The translations under genes and the position numbers were made by a program. This document shows, in pieces, positions 1-13,545 of a stretch of 64,000 bases of DNA. The stretch is taken from NCBI RefSeq assembly GCF_964340395.1, contig NC_135564.1, forward strand, positions 7,205,361 to 7,269,360, in the 5' to 3' direction. The stretch is from Glandiceps talaboti (Eukaryota; Hemichordata; Enteropneusta; Spengelidae). The notes under the pieces were generated by a model that was not told the DNA's origin, made no database searches, and worked only from the letters and a program-made list of their open reading frames with translations. The number at the start of each line of letters is the position of its first letter. Positions within the stretch are counted from its first letter, which is position 1.

Positions 1-47
1 ATAGCCCGAATATAGGCCAGGCAATATGTGTTTTATAATATACCTCA

Positions 48-118
48 TGCTGTGAACTCGCGGTGGCAGACGACATCATCAGAAGCTGCCATTTTGACCT
101 GCTGTGAACTCGCGGTGG
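48..118. repeat. Short direct repeat, two copies
   Basis: The 19-nt word TGCTGTGAACTCGCGGTGG occurs at 48-66 and again at 100-118, 52 bp apart. It is GC-rich compared with its surroundings. No coding frame explains it. It may be the end of a repeat element cut by the window edge. Confidence 0.6.
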
Positions 119-206
119 TCACGTGACCATGTAATAGTTGATGGAACTATTCCCCTAGGGAAATAGTCATTCTATTTTCCTATCACGTGACTGATTCTAG
201 GGAATC
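117..206. repeat. Cluster of palindromes
   Basis: GGTCACGTGACC (117-128) is a perfect palindrome. Positions 145-168 form an imperfect 24-nt palindrome centred on CCCTAGGG. TCACGTGA recurs at 183-190, and GATTCTAGGGAATC at 193-206 is nearly palindromic. CACGTG is also an E-box core, but no gene nearby gives it a regulatory role. A terminal part of a foldback element is the likeliest reading. Confidence 0.5.
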
Positions 207-247
207 ATGGCACAGCATTATCACTAGGTATATTATAAAATAATAAG

Positions 248-275
248 ATATATATATATATATATATATATATAT
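248..275. repeat. (TA)n microsatellite
   Basis: A pure TA dinucleotide run of 28 bp. The following 276-610 stretch holds nothing recognisable. Confidence 0.9.
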
Positions 276-609
276 TGATAGTGCATAAGCATATAAAAGA
301 TACATTTTATGAGACTGGAAACACAATTCAACATCACTGTCAGATGAAATAGGTAATGTAATGTAAGAGTTCATGTGTGTGCGCGCTATCAATGCCTATA
401 TATTGTTTTTACGATTTGTAACAAATGTGAGATTTTCAGCAGTTTTAGATTACATCTTATACGTAAACTATTACATATTAGAACGAAACTTTTGGACTCC
501 GAGATCTTGGATTATTACTGTGCTGTCTGTGAAACCATATGGATTAGATAGGATCATCATGACTGCTGCCATCAAGTTCGCCGGATCTTATGTCAACAAT
601 ATTTAAGCA

Positions 610-741
<132 letters not shown>

Positions 742-1024
742 CGTCTAAGTCTCTCTCTGTGTGCATGGCGGAATATGGAGAATTTTATATGACACTTTAC
801 AGAAAGGTTGATCATGACACAAGGATCATTTAATTTTTTTGGTAGAGAGATGTTTAAGTGTAGACTGTATTGAAGCAATGATAACTGATACGTTGATTTA
901 GACAGCTCCCGTGCAATGATCAAAGTTTAATTATTCAATTTCAATCAAATTATAATTTTGTCAATGTAAATACTCGTCAGGTTGTTGTATTAGACTGTAG
1001 TTTAAATTAAATCGACACTCCCTA

Positions 1025-1058
1025 ATGAATTGAATTGAATTGAACTGAATTGAATTGA
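1025..1058. repeat. (GAATT)n short tandem repeat
   Basis: Six or seven pentanucleotide units of GAATT with one T-to-C change. Confidence 0.8.
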
Positions 1059-2764
1059 CAATTTTTCAAGGTGTATAAATGTTATTCAAATGCACTTATA
1101 TAAGATGCCCCTCATATGCTTCAATGCCTGATCATGCCTGGTGTCCTTGATTTACAAGTGTTACATGTAAATGGAATGATAGAGTAGTTTAGATTTATGC
1201 TTGCTGCATTTCTTTGTGTTAAGGAGACCATGAAAGAGTTATTTTCACCAACCCTGTATCGTGCGACCTAGTTTGTGAAATAGAGTTACAATAGCAATAT
1301 GGAGGAATTATGGGAAAATTTAGGAACGCCTTCTGTTGGCCCTAGCATTGTGTCAAGAGGTGTGAAACTATTTAACACTGTTCTTGAGAATGCTTTAAAC
1401 CTCATTTGGTCCCTAATTTACCAACAATATGTCAAAAAATTGGACCCGGTAGGACATATCTTGTTATGTGAAGGATTTAATACATGTTGGTATGTAGACA
1501 GTAGGGATTGCATGTTTCCTAATGTCTAGGAAGTACATCTACACATTTGTTTTGGTACGGATAATAAGTATACAGCGTTTTGAGAATGGTTTATTAAAGC
1601 ATTGTAAAATATTTGGAATTAATATTATCATTACTTCTTTCATCTTTCAAAATACGTACGAATCAATATAGAACATAAATATTTATACTAAAATAACGCA
1701 AAAAATAATTCAAAATTCATTGAAAACGACGTTAATGTCGACCTGATATAACGTGAGTTTTAATAAATTATGTACTCAATGTACACACTTGTTATAACGT
1801 TTGGATGCATGGACAATTGTTCGCAATAGCTACAATAGCAATTTGCAAAACTAAACTAAATTATTTGTGTGTGCCACAGCAAGGAAGTGATTTGAAATTA
1901 TGACTATATAGTAAAAGCAAGACACATTTTCATTGCAGTCAAACTGAAAGCAATGTTCACAAAAGTCATCTATTTATAGAAAGTATTGGCACAATATCAG
2001 AGAGTGCTCATTTGAGGTTCCATAGGTAATTCATTCCCTGGCGGGTTTATGGTTTTCCATCTGTATCAGTCGTAGATCTAGGCATAATAGCGTCATTGAC
2101 GAACATCATGCGTGGCGGAATACTTTAAATGGGAGTTAATGATCACATGGTAACTCATTTTTCTGCCCGACTGCTCGTGTATATAGTGCAGAATATTTAG
2201 CTTGAGCCTAACCGAGTTTGATGCCCAATTTGAATACTTCGTGTGATTATGCCTTAGAAATTCTCGCGCTGTTCATGATACATTTTAAAGGTTGTATCTT
2301 TTAGAAAAGGAGGGCGCTGACAACGAATACTGTGATTCAACGACACTCTTTCTTGCCGATGGCTTATTCTACTATTACATTCTCGATATATGTAGCATAC
2401 TTTTTTTTCTTATATATTTATGGTGATAGGGCTTTTATTGTATATGCACCAAAAGTGTTGAATCGTCTTCCATCCGTCCCGTGTATCATATTCGCATATT
2501 TTAGACCAGCACCATCAGATAGCTGATGTTTCAAGGAACAGGTTTGACACAAACACCACTGAAATCAGTATATTACAGCTGTTTGAATATTCCCATGTTT
2601 TTGACACCGGTTTTATAAATTTATAATGAGCAATTTCTAACCAATATTTCAGTACAACTGAGCATGTAGCAAAAAGGGAAGTTAGTAATAATAGAATTTG
2701 TCGAAGCATGATCTCCCAAGGCATTGTCATTGAATGTTGGGAGAATTTTTCGATTAATTGTGAA
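1059..2764. other. Intergenic, nothing recognised
   Basis: AT-rich sequence with only short open frames of chance length (longest about 76 codons at 1299-1529, plus strand, with no recognisable motif). No repeat or RNA structure was identified. Confidence 0.6.
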
Positions 2765-2860
2765 TCCATGTTCAAAGTTAAAATGGTATCCAGAGTCGGT
2801 GAGATAGTTGGTTCAAATCTGGGTAGCACTTCGACGATGATGATGACCACCTGAGTTGTG
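2765..2860 (+). mobile_element. tRNA-derived SINE-like remnant
   Basis: The segment contains a good RNA polymerase III B-box-like word, GTTCAAATCTGGG, at 2811, preceded by GAGTCGGTGAGAT and followed 34 nt later by GACCACC (2845-2851). The same pairing of GTTCAAAT with GACCACC at nearly the same distance occurs at 33792-33834, which suggests two decayed copies of one SINE family. The A box is not clear here. A 162-codon minus-strand open frame (2515-3003) runs through it. I treat that frame as an artefact. Confidence 0.35.
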
Positions 2861-4694
2861 TAATAAAATGGCATTCGTATGTTGTATGTCTCAAGCTTAT
2901 AGTCGCTCTTATGTGTGTATCGTAATGGGCCAGTGCCATGAAGTAATAATGTAATTGGAAAGATCAGCATCTTCGAAATCAGACAAATTTGACATTTCGG
3001 CAAAAATTGTTTACATCTGAAGTGACGCTGTTTGACTGAGCTTTGAACATATATGACGTAATATCTAGCGATCAGGTCATGATTTCGCGACAGCTTGGCA
3101 AGTCTCGTTTCATCTCACGTCACACCAACAGTGACAGGGTTTGATATATTCAAGTGCTTATCCCAACTTCCAACAGAGGCAATCCTAAGTACATTGGAAA
3201 TCGCTGCGTTATGTATCTGTTTGCTATAGTAACCTGAGGTATAACAATTAAAGCAATTTGTCGATCGCTGTACGAGAATAGGATATATCAAGTAATCGCA
3301 TACTTTGCTTAAACAAGGGTTCGATTGGCATGCCTTGATATGGTTTTTACACTCTACCATATTGAAATATAGTACCGCAATACTTCTTAAACTCGAGTGG
3401 TCGTGTTAACAATAGTTAAATCACTAGCCAGTATTTCTGAAATTTAAATGTAGTTCAATCCGTATGATCATATAACGTTTGCAAGTACTGTACTAGTTGG
3501 CTAACATTTAACTCATTTTTAGCTGACAAGTCTGATTATATATGTACCTTGCTGTAGGTGCCATACCATCATGTATATCTATTAACAAGACACGTTACAT
3601 ATATATCATGTGGCATACTAGAAATACGTGTGGTGAAAATACATGTGCGTCGATAGACGAAGGGGTGGCGACATGTGTATTAGCTTCGTAAACAGCATTG
3701 ATGAAAGCTTAAATGACCAAAAAGGTCAGAATATCATTACTCGAAGCGTTTCGAGACAAATAGACCAGCTGTAACATCTGTGGATGTAGGCAAATTAGAT
3801 ACGTTAATGTTGAAAATAAATATCGATGTCACTCACATTTTGTCCAACGGCAGCGCATGTTTTGCTTCCACAGGGGAATATTATACTATTCTTTGTATGT
3901 GTTTACATGAATCTGGGGTACTTGTTTACTGATAGTGGTACTTGCAATTTGATTCGGCTTATTCTCGCTAAAACAAAAATATCAGTAGCTAACACAGGTT
4001 GCGGTAAGTTAACCTTTGTAGTGTTATCCTGAGAGGAAGTTTAAACACATTACAGTACGAGATACGGCTTACATACGAGAATGTATCGTAACGTTTTAAA
4101 TACGATCATTACCAGAGAAATCCGGAATTTATATAAACATGTCAATCCTAGGTTTTCCACAACATACTTCAATCCATTAAGTCTGTGGTATCACCTCTTT
4201 ATCGATAGGCAAAATGACCCCATTTACCGCTTTGCTCTCCTCTGCCCTGGAAAGGCTAGCTGTAAAACGGAGACTAAGTGTTTCAACGAATTCTATAATG
4301 GTATAGATTTTGTAAAGGTCTTATCGAATATACTACACATCCAAAGGTTATATGTGATTATTAGATGGTATGTTAAGAGACGCAAACAACGACGCGATCG
4401 ATTTTATTTAGAATGTCACGGAGCCCGAGAACAGATCGAAAATATACCAATTATTTCGAAAGGTTGACATCTGTGCTGTAAATGGGGTCCGCATTAAACT
4501 GGAGAAGGAACTATTCCTGAGTACTAAACGCTTACGGATATTGTTAAATGAAATCTCGGTCCCTAAATAAGTCAGTACATTCGTTCGGCATAGGTAGGGT
4601 AGGATATAGCTAATGCATACCTCTCTAACTGTACATTCAAAATGATTATACATGTAGAAAAGGTAAGCCTTTTGAAATGTGTCTTTCTCATCGT
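2861..4694. other. Intergenic, nothing recognised
   Basis: No domain, RNA or repeat was recognised. A 128-codon plus-strand open frame at 4081-4467 is within the length expected by chance in 128 kb of AT-rich double strand, and its translation matches no family I know. Confidence 0.5.
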
Positions 4695-5003
4695 CAGACC
4701 ACAGGGAACTGGACTCATACATGCCAAGATTTGCATATGTTTTTGACGAGTATTATTTTCAACTAAGATGATACTATTGAGTGTAATTTATTCCTATTTA
4801 GCTGTTACCAGCTAGTTCATTAAATGTACATATAACGTGTTAATTGAAAACTCACACTTCGAATCCTATGTTAAACATACGTCATCTATCTAAACATTGT
4901 GAAAAAACACCATTCAACATTTATAGCATAATCTTTATTGAACATAAATGAAGTCAAACATGTGTAAATCTTCGAATATATGACTCCAGTTCCCTGTGGT
5001 CCG
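4695..5003. repeat. Foldback element with 43-bp inverted arms
   Basis: The arm at 4695-4737 (core CAGACCACAGGGAACTGGA) is matched in reverse complement at 4961-5003 (core TCCAGTTCCCTGTGGTCCG). The match continues through about 43 bp with roughly six differences. The 223-bp spacer is AT-rich and has no coding capacity. This is the layout of a small non-autonomous foldback/MITE-like element. No target-site duplication could be fixed by eye. Confidence 0.6.
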
Positions 5004-5179
5004 ACCTGAAAAATGATGGGTCAGTAAGTCGGATAAAAAGAGCAAAAAAGAAAAATATTCATGATTAAAAAAATGCACTGGAGTCTGGATGCCTTAGAAA
5101 TGTCAATTAAAGTGACATGGCTACTGTGAACCATTAGATGTACTTTAAAAAGAGGTCCTCAATTTTTGCGATGAAAATA

Positions 5180-5191
5180 CCCCCCCCCCCC
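5180..5191. repeat. Poly-C run
   Basis: Twelve consecutive C residues in AT-rich surroundings. The flanking 5192-5870 stretch shows nothing else. Confidence 0.9.
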
Positions 5192-5878
5192 GATTTATGG
5201 TTGCAATGTCGCTATCTTAACATCGGTTTTTCTGTTATCCGGCCATAAAGGAGTGTAATTATTCTATATTTGCGACTTAGTCATTGGACGTGTGGACTTA
5301 AATAGGACGCTCTTACAAAATTTCATTCATCATTTTGTGTTAATATGTGAAATGTATGTGTACCATTTACACTGTGTATTAGTTCTCATAAATGCCATGT
5401 CGAATTACAAAGAAATGTTTTGTTGTAAGTTCGTCACGAATAACACATAAAGAAAAATAATCAATCAAATGAAAAATATAAACAGACGATAAAAAATGAC
5501 ACATATATGACTGTCATGTATATATAATATTTACAACCTAATATATGATGAGAAGAGATATATAAACTGAAGAAATAATGCTTTCTGTGCTTAACAAGAA
5601 TATTTAAAATGGTCCATACAAAGAACATTGACACTTGAGTGAAGGCAAAACTAGGAAGTTTAGGAACAAAATGTCTGACCTGTGCTATGCTAATTAGCAA
5701 GCTGAACGCAACGTCACATTCAAATATGATGTATCCTTTCATGTATGGAAAATTTGTTTTGACACGGAATATTTGAGTCGTGCATGCAGTATTCACTAAC
5801 CGAGATGGTTTTAATGATAAAGATGTACATATAACATACATGTATTATTTGGGAATGATTGCATGCGTAACAGCATAC

Positions 5879-5985
5879 GTCTGTTTCCTCGAGGGACTGT
5901 GGGGCACCCCAACACAGACTGTTTCCCGGGCAAGTTTGTCTTCAGAAACTTGTAAAAAACAAACAAACAAACAAACAAACGAACA
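5879..5985. repeat. GC-rich palindromic island plus (AAAC)n
   Basis: GTCTGTTTCCTCGAGGG (5879) and GACTGTTTCCCGGGCAAG (5917) are diverged direct copies flanking a near-palindrome, TGTGGGGCACCCCAACACA. An (AAAC)n run follows at about 5956-5985. The local GC content is far above the surroundings. It may be a fragment of a dispersed repeat, but the family is not identified. Confidence 0.4.
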
Positions 5986-7163
5986 ACGTGACGTTTCTTT
6001 TCTCGTGTCACTCTCCGAGCAAACAGAAGACGCCCGATTCGTTTGTTTTCAAAACATGTAGGCGTGCGCATATGATGTCACCAGTCAAAAGCTGCTAAGG
6101 CTGTTGCCCATACAGGCAATGGCAATTGCAACTGTTGACCAGTACACGTCATTTGCAGTCAACAGCGCAAACACTCTACATACCACGTGACGACGTATTG
6201 ACGAATCTCAACATCGGAAATGTAGTAGGTTTGTTACAACAACTTTTAAACAACACGCCCACCATGTAAATGGTTTGGAAACACTCAAAATGTCGTTGTA
6301 CAATTTGTGAAAATATGTACATATACAGTAGGATATGACAACTTTAGATTACAATGTGAAGATCTCTGTTGAAGGTCACATACATGCTCTTCATCGTGAT
6401 CAGTTAGTGTCATCTTTCTTGCTCATCTCAAATATAACAAAAAGGTATTCATAATTTAAAAGGGAAAATTGCAATGTATGTTATTGGCAACATTTTCGAG
6501 GTGAAAGGAATCGATACGGCAGACATACAACGTTAATATGATTTCTATTGGCGCCAGTGCGAATGAAGGCGCCACCCTGACGAAAATGACCTCAAAGTAA
6601 CATCGTTCGGTCTCATTTAGTGAAAAGTACTACCCAGAGGGGAGCTCCGTGCTTGGCGATGAATTGATTGAGTTCAGAAAATGTTCCTCATGCTGACTCT
6701 AATGGGCTCCTACCTAGACAGAAGGTTGGTTCCATCATACACCACGAACTCAGTTATTTTAGATGAAATAGCAACTTCTTCAATAAAATGTACAAACACG
6801 CCTGCAATGCCCGACGCGTTTTCGGATATGCTGGCCATTTATAACTGCGATATAGAAAACAGAAAAACAGCGCCATTATGACTAAATTTAACCAAGAGGA
6901 CTGACATTTTTGCTAAAAAGAAAAAATGAGTAACAACACAATCTTGTGAAGTTTAAACGCATATCTCAAATTACGCTTTTCATTCTCGTCTTTGTTAATG
7001 CCAAAACATTTATAAATTCCAACAATAGAACAATGAAATACAAACACGAATCAAGAAACATCTTCGAGCTCAGATGAAAAATAACAAAAAACAGATTTAA
7101 ACTGAATGCCTCTCGTAAGGGCAAACCATATGATTTTGCTCCTACACACATTGATGGAATGCG
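5986..7163. other. Intergenic, nothing recognised
   Basis: Apart from a short GGCGCC-bounded inverted repeat near 6550-6572, nothing stands out. Open frames are short (66 codons or fewer) and lack motifs. Confidence 0.5.
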
Positions 7164-7667
7164 TTCTTATTAACATATAGCCCACTTACCGAAACTTATT
7201 AATTATGCACATTAATCATTAAAAGTGAAAACTATGCCAACAGGCTTAATAGGATATGTGTGCTTTGTTATGGGTTGATATCTGACAAATTAAACTGAAT
7301 TTGAAACTTGCATTCTTAATATATAGCCTAATTATCAAAGCTCATTAATTTTGCAAATTATTCATTAAAACTACAAGCTACATCAACAAGCTTTACAGCA
7401 GATATGCGATATCTTATGTTTAATGTATGTACCAATGTAAATTAAATTTGAAGTATGCATTCTTAAGATATATCTATGCAAATGACTAATTAATCTTCAT
7501 TGGATGTTTACCAAAATCTAACCAGGTCTTGTATTTAGCATATGGAAGATGTATAGCAAGTTTCATTAGAGTCAGTAGAGTATTTTTTTTAGATATCCCT
7601 AGACCTGTTCACAGACACACAGACAGACAGAAAACACAACATAATACTCCCTTACGGAGGTAATAAT
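7164..7667 (+). mobile_element. Dispersed repeat copy with ~150-bp internal units
   Basis: Three diverged units begin near 7164, 7311 and 7459 with a GCATTCTTAATATATAGCC-like start followed by ATTAATTATGCAAATTA-like sequence. The element ends with ACAGACACACAGACAGACAG and a small hairpin, CCTTACGGAGG, then TAATAAT. Two further copies with the same order of motifs lie at 44542-45320. It has no coding capacity, so it is a non-autonomous element of unidentified class. Confidence 0.65.
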
Positions 7668-9101
7668 AGTACAACGTAACACTTGACAATGAACTACCCT
7701 ACTACAGACAATATTACTCTTATGCATTTTTGTATAAATAGCATCATATCCTAGCTACGTCCATTTTGTGGTATTTGTAATGTGGTCGTGCACGTACGGT
7801 CGCATACTAAGAGCAAAACTTGCTAGCTGACGTGGAAACACACAGTCACGAATTCTTTGTTTCATCGTGACTTATACGGATAACGAGCACGGTTTCAATC
7901 CTGTGTTTGTTGTTCAAACGCATAAAACTTGGCTTAAGCATGGTATTGCAGGGATTAACCGGAACAACTAATGAGAAAAGGACAGTCTTAACAAAAAACA
8001 CAAATCAATATTGCTAGTCTAGCCTCTGAGCCAACGATATCACGTCCAAATTTTCTAGTAGAATGTTGACATCGTCTAATAATTTGATAGAGATCTATGG
8101 AAAGGAATACAAATGGTAAAATCTCTATGATAAATCAACGTCGAGAAATCAATGACAGTTATTTTCATTTTTAAAGAATGTGCTACTTTTATCAATGAAT
8201 TATTGGTATTAAAAATCAAAATATGATTTCCGTGAGTGACACAATAAGCAAGACAAGATTTCAATGCATTTTACATGTTATGTTCAAAACTATGACGGCT
8301 TTTGAATTTTCAATGATTACACCTGTATCAAACAAGGTTATATCATGTATATATTATAAAGGAGATATACGTGTCGATTCCAAAAACATTCTAGAGATGA
8401 AATGGTTTCATGATTTCAAGTTAATTTTGTATTATACCGAAACAAGATATTCCTTGAATACATCTATAGATAATCTACTTCATTAGTTGTGCCACCTTCC
8501 GATCGAGTCATGTCACTTGATCTAAAATGGTTTTGATTTCAACGAATAATATATTTAGTTTTCTTATAATGTTTTATTCATCTATACTTTGTTCGTACCA
8601 TGAGTTCACGTTTCCAAATAGTCTATATCTGTTGGTATAACATCATCAATATAGCATTATACCAAATGTCACTATTTAAAAGAATTAGTGCAATAAGGGC
8701 ATAACTATGAAAATGTCATTTTGAAAGCAGCCAACAACATATTTTCGGGACAACATCCTTATGAGGCTTAGTCAAGTTTATAGAACATTTTTTCCTATTA
8801 TCTGTCTTCACCTTATGAGATAGGAAAGAAACAGTAAACTGTCTGAAAATAACATTGGTAATTTTGAGAAATAGGTCATTTTTGAATAAAAAACAAACAT
8901 TTTTTTTCGGTAGGCCCTTTTAACTCTGGTTTGCCTAGATATCTTCCAGAATAAATTAAAGTTGTCTTTTTTGTGAGATCAGAAATCACACATGAAAATA
9001 ATTTAAATTGTTAAAAGTTAAGAACCACGAAAATGGCCTCAGCTCCCTTAATGGGCATTTACCCTGGCACTTGTACTTTAGCAACAATAGAAACTACACT
9101 G

Positions 9102-9103
<2 letters not shown>
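7668..9103. other. Intergenic, nothing recognised
   Basis: Only open frames of chance length are present (an 87-codon plus-strand frame at 8223-8486 has no recognisable motif). No repeat was identified. Confidence 0.5.

Positions 9104-9196
<93 letters not shown>
9104..9196. repeat. (TA)n microsatellite
   Basis: 93 bp of pure TA. It is self-complementary and could extrude as a cruciform. Open frames through it on both strands are artefacts. Confidence 0.97.
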
Positions 9197-9199
<3 letters not shown>

Positions 9200-9844
9200 C
9201 CGACATAAGTTTTATTTATATTGTGCGTATTAGGAAATGAAAGACTAATCAACCGTGTTTTGTACATATTTGCATCATGCAATTTTTATGCAAGAAAACT
9301 CTAAAGACGTTGCTACTTCAGCTATTTCCTATCAGTCTCTTAAACAAATGATGCGATCAACAACATACTTTAGAAAGTTGTGGAGGTGTTAGCATCCGAG
9401 TACGCCCTAAAGTGTAACAGCCTTGTTTTCTCTCAACACTAATTGATACTCTTTTCATGGGAAAGGAAGTAATCCCTTTTTATGGAAAGGCATTTGAGTG
9501 TAACCGGGAAACATTCATCTGGGCAGGATAAATGCAAGGAATTTCAAGGACTCACTACTCACTAAGCTTACCATGATACTTAACCTTTAAAGATTTTACT
9601 ACATTTAAAGTCTAAAGACTAAAAAATCTCGTAGGATGTTATTGAAGAGACTGGCCACGGATGTGTACGATGTGTTGAAGTACAGGGCAACCATTCGAAA
9701 GCATTTTAGTGGCTCTAATAAAACTGTATTACAGTCAAGTTTTATAACTTGCCTTTTGAATTGTTAATTAGTTCCGTTGTAAAAGTATTTATCCTCCACA
9801 CATGACAGGAATAATGTTCTAGTGGAGATGAACTACACAGGACG

Positions 9845-9845
<1 letters not shown>
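9197..9845. other. Intergenic, nothing recognised
   Basis: No coding or structural feature could be supported here. Confidence 0.5.

Positions 9846-9908
<63 letters not shown>
9846..9908. repeat. (CA)n microsatellite
   Basis: About 63 bp of pure CA dinucleotide. It is alternating purine-pyrimidine and therefore compatible with Z-DNA. Confidence 0.97.
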
Positions 9909-9910
<2 letters not shown>

Positions 9911-12900
9911 TTCAACAATGCCCGGTATTCCTGATGTTGATGTTGCATTTTAGCTTCACTTTGGCCTAGATGCACCTGTTCCACATTATACATGATGGCT
10001 ATTAACGCTGCACTCGCTGTGCTTATTTAGGCAGTGGTTTACTCAGTTGAAATGTCGGATTGCCCCTGTACATTAAATTCATACATGTGTATACATTATA
10101 ATAAAGTGGTCACCTTATATCTGTCCGTGTCGAATGCGCCACACCATTTACTTGACTTCTGACTACTAACTATAATTGTTTCGATTGCCATAACTATGTA
10201 CTTTGATAGAAAAATATTGAAATAGTTTCACATAGATAAAAGTCTATTAACACATCTTATGACATAAATTAAGTTAGATAAAATTGTTGCTATTTGAAAT
10301 GATGGTTAGCTATGGACGTAAACACAAGCGACAATATTCCACGACTACTGTTGGAATAGCATACATATGAAGCTTTTTAACAGTTGACAGGGACTTGAGT
10401 CATACTGGACGAAATGCCGTGGAGGCATGTTGCAATGTCAGCGCAGAATTTCCATTATTTATTTTAACTACCATACTAGCATACTAATAGAGTCATATTA
10501 CTCGAGGATGGTGTTGTGCTTTTTTCCTATAGCGTTTTTTTAAAACAATTGAACCAGTTGGGAACAACCACATCATTTGATTTAATTTCTGCAGTCTGCT
10601 TATTGAGACACCAAAAAGATTGAGACAAAAAGTGAACGCTGGCAGTTTTTTTTCATTCAACAAAATTCATCAAACATCAGTTCATCTGACACGTTTGATT
10701 GACAGTTGTCACTGGTGTATGGATTGATAATAGTGTGCTTGCTTGAATGCGCACATCTTCACAAATCCCCCTCACAAATTGAAACTGCTAAGTAACCCAT
10801 AATTCTACTGATCATGTTGTGATGACGCCCTTCAGAATGTAACTGCGGTAAGAAGCTTCGCTCAATTGATATTTGAGTTATCATGCCACTTCATGCCCTA
10901 ATATGTGAATGCTGTTGCCTTGTAGTCTTGTAGAAAATCCAATTGAAGACGGAGAGAATAGCTTACCTGATTTAAATATTCCTTAGAATGTAAAATTAAA
11001 TAAGTGGTGCAGTATGTAATATTGGAGATAATTTAATCAACAGTTTGGCAGAAAATGGATGTCGATTATCCCAAAGTGTGCAGCATTTTACAATAATTTT
11101 CAAAAGTAATAATAAGATAGATACAGATATTAAAACGTTATTGGGAAATATATCCTGCATGTATCAACATTGGAACTAATAAATCTGTCAAATTTGACAT
11201 GCGACGTTATAAGGAAAGGTGAAAAAGGAAAACTAGAAATACAGATGTCAATTGAAGAAGTGTGCTTTTTTGTTTGTTTCAGATACTGTTATAGAAATTG
11301 CAATGAACCAAAACCATTATGGCAGGGTATTTTCCTGTGATATATGTGATTTTTTTGACCATATGTCAGTGATTATTAAAATGAATATAGTCTATATGTT
11401 CTTCACAAATGTTGAACTCCGTGATATAAAGGAAAATAGACATCTGAACGTTTGTATTAATTCAAATCTGTACATTGAACGGATTTTAATAATGGCCGCG
11501 AATAGCAACGGATTGGATGGACGGATGGCTGGATCAGCATGTTGTTTCATGACATGAATTCGCTCCTTACGAAATAGTACACTCATATCCTCACATTTCA
11601 TATAGGTAGGGCAAGATATGAGGAGAAATATGACAGTTTCAAAGCCATAGCATTTATTCAGGCCATACCACATAATGACGAAATTCAGAAAGTACATGGA
11701 AGCGTATGTTGTTTTACTTTATGTTCGTAATATATATACAAGTGTACCTTGAATGCCTATGTATTGCAATAAACCATGTCTTATATGGATACGTATTGAT
11801 CATTTCAGAATCTAGCAAGGCAGTATGGAAATTTGGTTTGTTATGTAGTTACATTACCTAGATTATACAAACAATATTTCATCACGTCCCAAATGATTTA
11901 TGTGATAGGGAGCGTTAGTAAACCATAGAATAATACATTACATTGGAATGTAGCAACGCGATATGTCCATGAATACCATTCATGCTGACTGGATCCTAGG
12001 AGTTCGGATTATTGAAATAATTCTATAATGGTGTACTCCACTGCGTAACATTGCTTGACGTCCTGCAGATGATATGTTATTTGTCTCTTTTCCAAATTGC
12101 ACATTTTGTAGACACTTTTGCATGAAGAACGATATTTAGAAAATAATTATTTCTCTCAAGCTTAAATGTTCAATGAATAATGAAAGCCCAGCTTGAAATA
12201 GCATACATTATGAGATCAAGTGGTTTAACGAAGTCGGGCAATGCAAATACCCTTCAGACAATGGGGGTCCTTGACTGTATGACCTAGAGAAAATTGCGGG
12301 TGATTAAAACATGATGTATAAAATGAACACCCAGGATCATCTTTATTTTACAAACTGCTAATGTTAGATTTCTCATATCGTATTTGCTATCAGTAATCTA
12401 GATTACATACTTTGGTCCACCTCCTCAAAATATGCTTAAAATGTCTTCATGGTAGCCTTAAATTAAGTAGTTGCATAATTACACATGAGAAACATAATTT
12501 GTCCTGTAAGTAAACGAGACGAGGTCAACATATTTACATTAAGCAATTCAAACACTGAGGTCCTCTGTAATTCCACTCCAAATATCGTCAATGAAAGATT
12601 TCGAAGACTAAGATTACCTTCGTTACAATCAAGTGCTTAGGTGGATATTTTCGTGAAAATAGTTTGACTTTTGTACAGGTGCATACCGTTTCCTTGATAA
12701 GGAAGATACCAGTAGCATCTGGATATGATAAAACACCTATGTTGATGGACTTAAGGTTTTCATATGAGATGGCGCTTTGCATGCATATCGCTTTATTTAG
12801 TCACTCTTATTTAAATAATGCTTTGGGTCTTAAAACAACTGCTTCATGTGTCGAGCTTTAATCACTTAAATCTAAATTCTAGGCAGATGTTTTCGTTCTT

Positions 12901-13189
12901 TAGCCTTTGAGTTGTTATTAACTACAACAATGACTACACTTGCGATAACGACAGGTGACATCTGCGAAATAATTCCCAGCAATAAGTAGTTTACCTTTGA
13001 CTTTCACCCAAAAACCTACTTATGCATGCCTACAGTCGAAATATCATGTTATACATTACCAACACATGAACGTTTGTTCGGTTTTTTTTTAAAGAAAAGA
13101 TAAAAGAATTTAAAAATAAAAGTAAGATTGTTATGATATTGCATTAAATGTGAAAATTATCCATCGTATCACACAACACAATATCACAT
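9909..13189. other. Intergenic, nothing recognised
   Basis: 3.3 kb of AT-rich DNA. Frames up to 101 codons (11252-11557 plus, 11392-11697 minus) overlap each other on opposite strands and match nothing known to me. No RNA gene or transposon end was seen. Confidence 0.5.
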
Positions 13190-13545
13190 TATACGGTTCT
13201 TGAGCTAAGTTTTAACAAAACCTATGGAACATATACTATGGTCGTTCTACGTAACGACAACGCGCGTCTCTGTCACGTCAATGTATGTCGACGTCACTGG
13301 TTTTACTGTGTTCGAAATATGAGTTGAAAATGGCCATTACTTTCCCCTATTTTTCTTTGATATTACTGGCACTAGTATAATTATGTTATTCTCCAATATT
13401 TTTCTTCGTTCAGCTGGAAAATACACGTGATCTAAAGGTTGTCAGTACGAGTCACTATACGAGTAGTGACAAAGGCCCCTGAAGTCACTCCTATTTTCGT
13501 TAGCTGAACGAAGAAAAAATGAAAACATTTTGGAGAATAACATCT
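13190..13545 (+). mobile_element. Element family A, forward copy, with terminal foldback
   Basis: The 5' portion (about 13190-13383) includes GTCGTTCTACGTAACGACAA and a segment ending near GTGTTCGAAATATGAG. The 3' portion (13384-13542) is a stem-loop: CTTCGTTCAGCTG at 13404 pairs with AGCTGAACGAAG at 13502, flanked by TTATTCTCC and GGAGAATAA, with a second internal hairpin GTCACTA...TAGTGAC (13451-13470). The whole unit is matched in reverse orientation at 18024-18365, and part of it at 49183-49264. There is no open frame, so it is a non-autonomous element. Confidence 0.7.

Noticed and set aside
4081-4467. 128-codon plus-strand open frame
   Set aside because: About one frame of this length is expected by chance in this much AT-rich DNA. 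No motif, signal peptide or splice context supports it.
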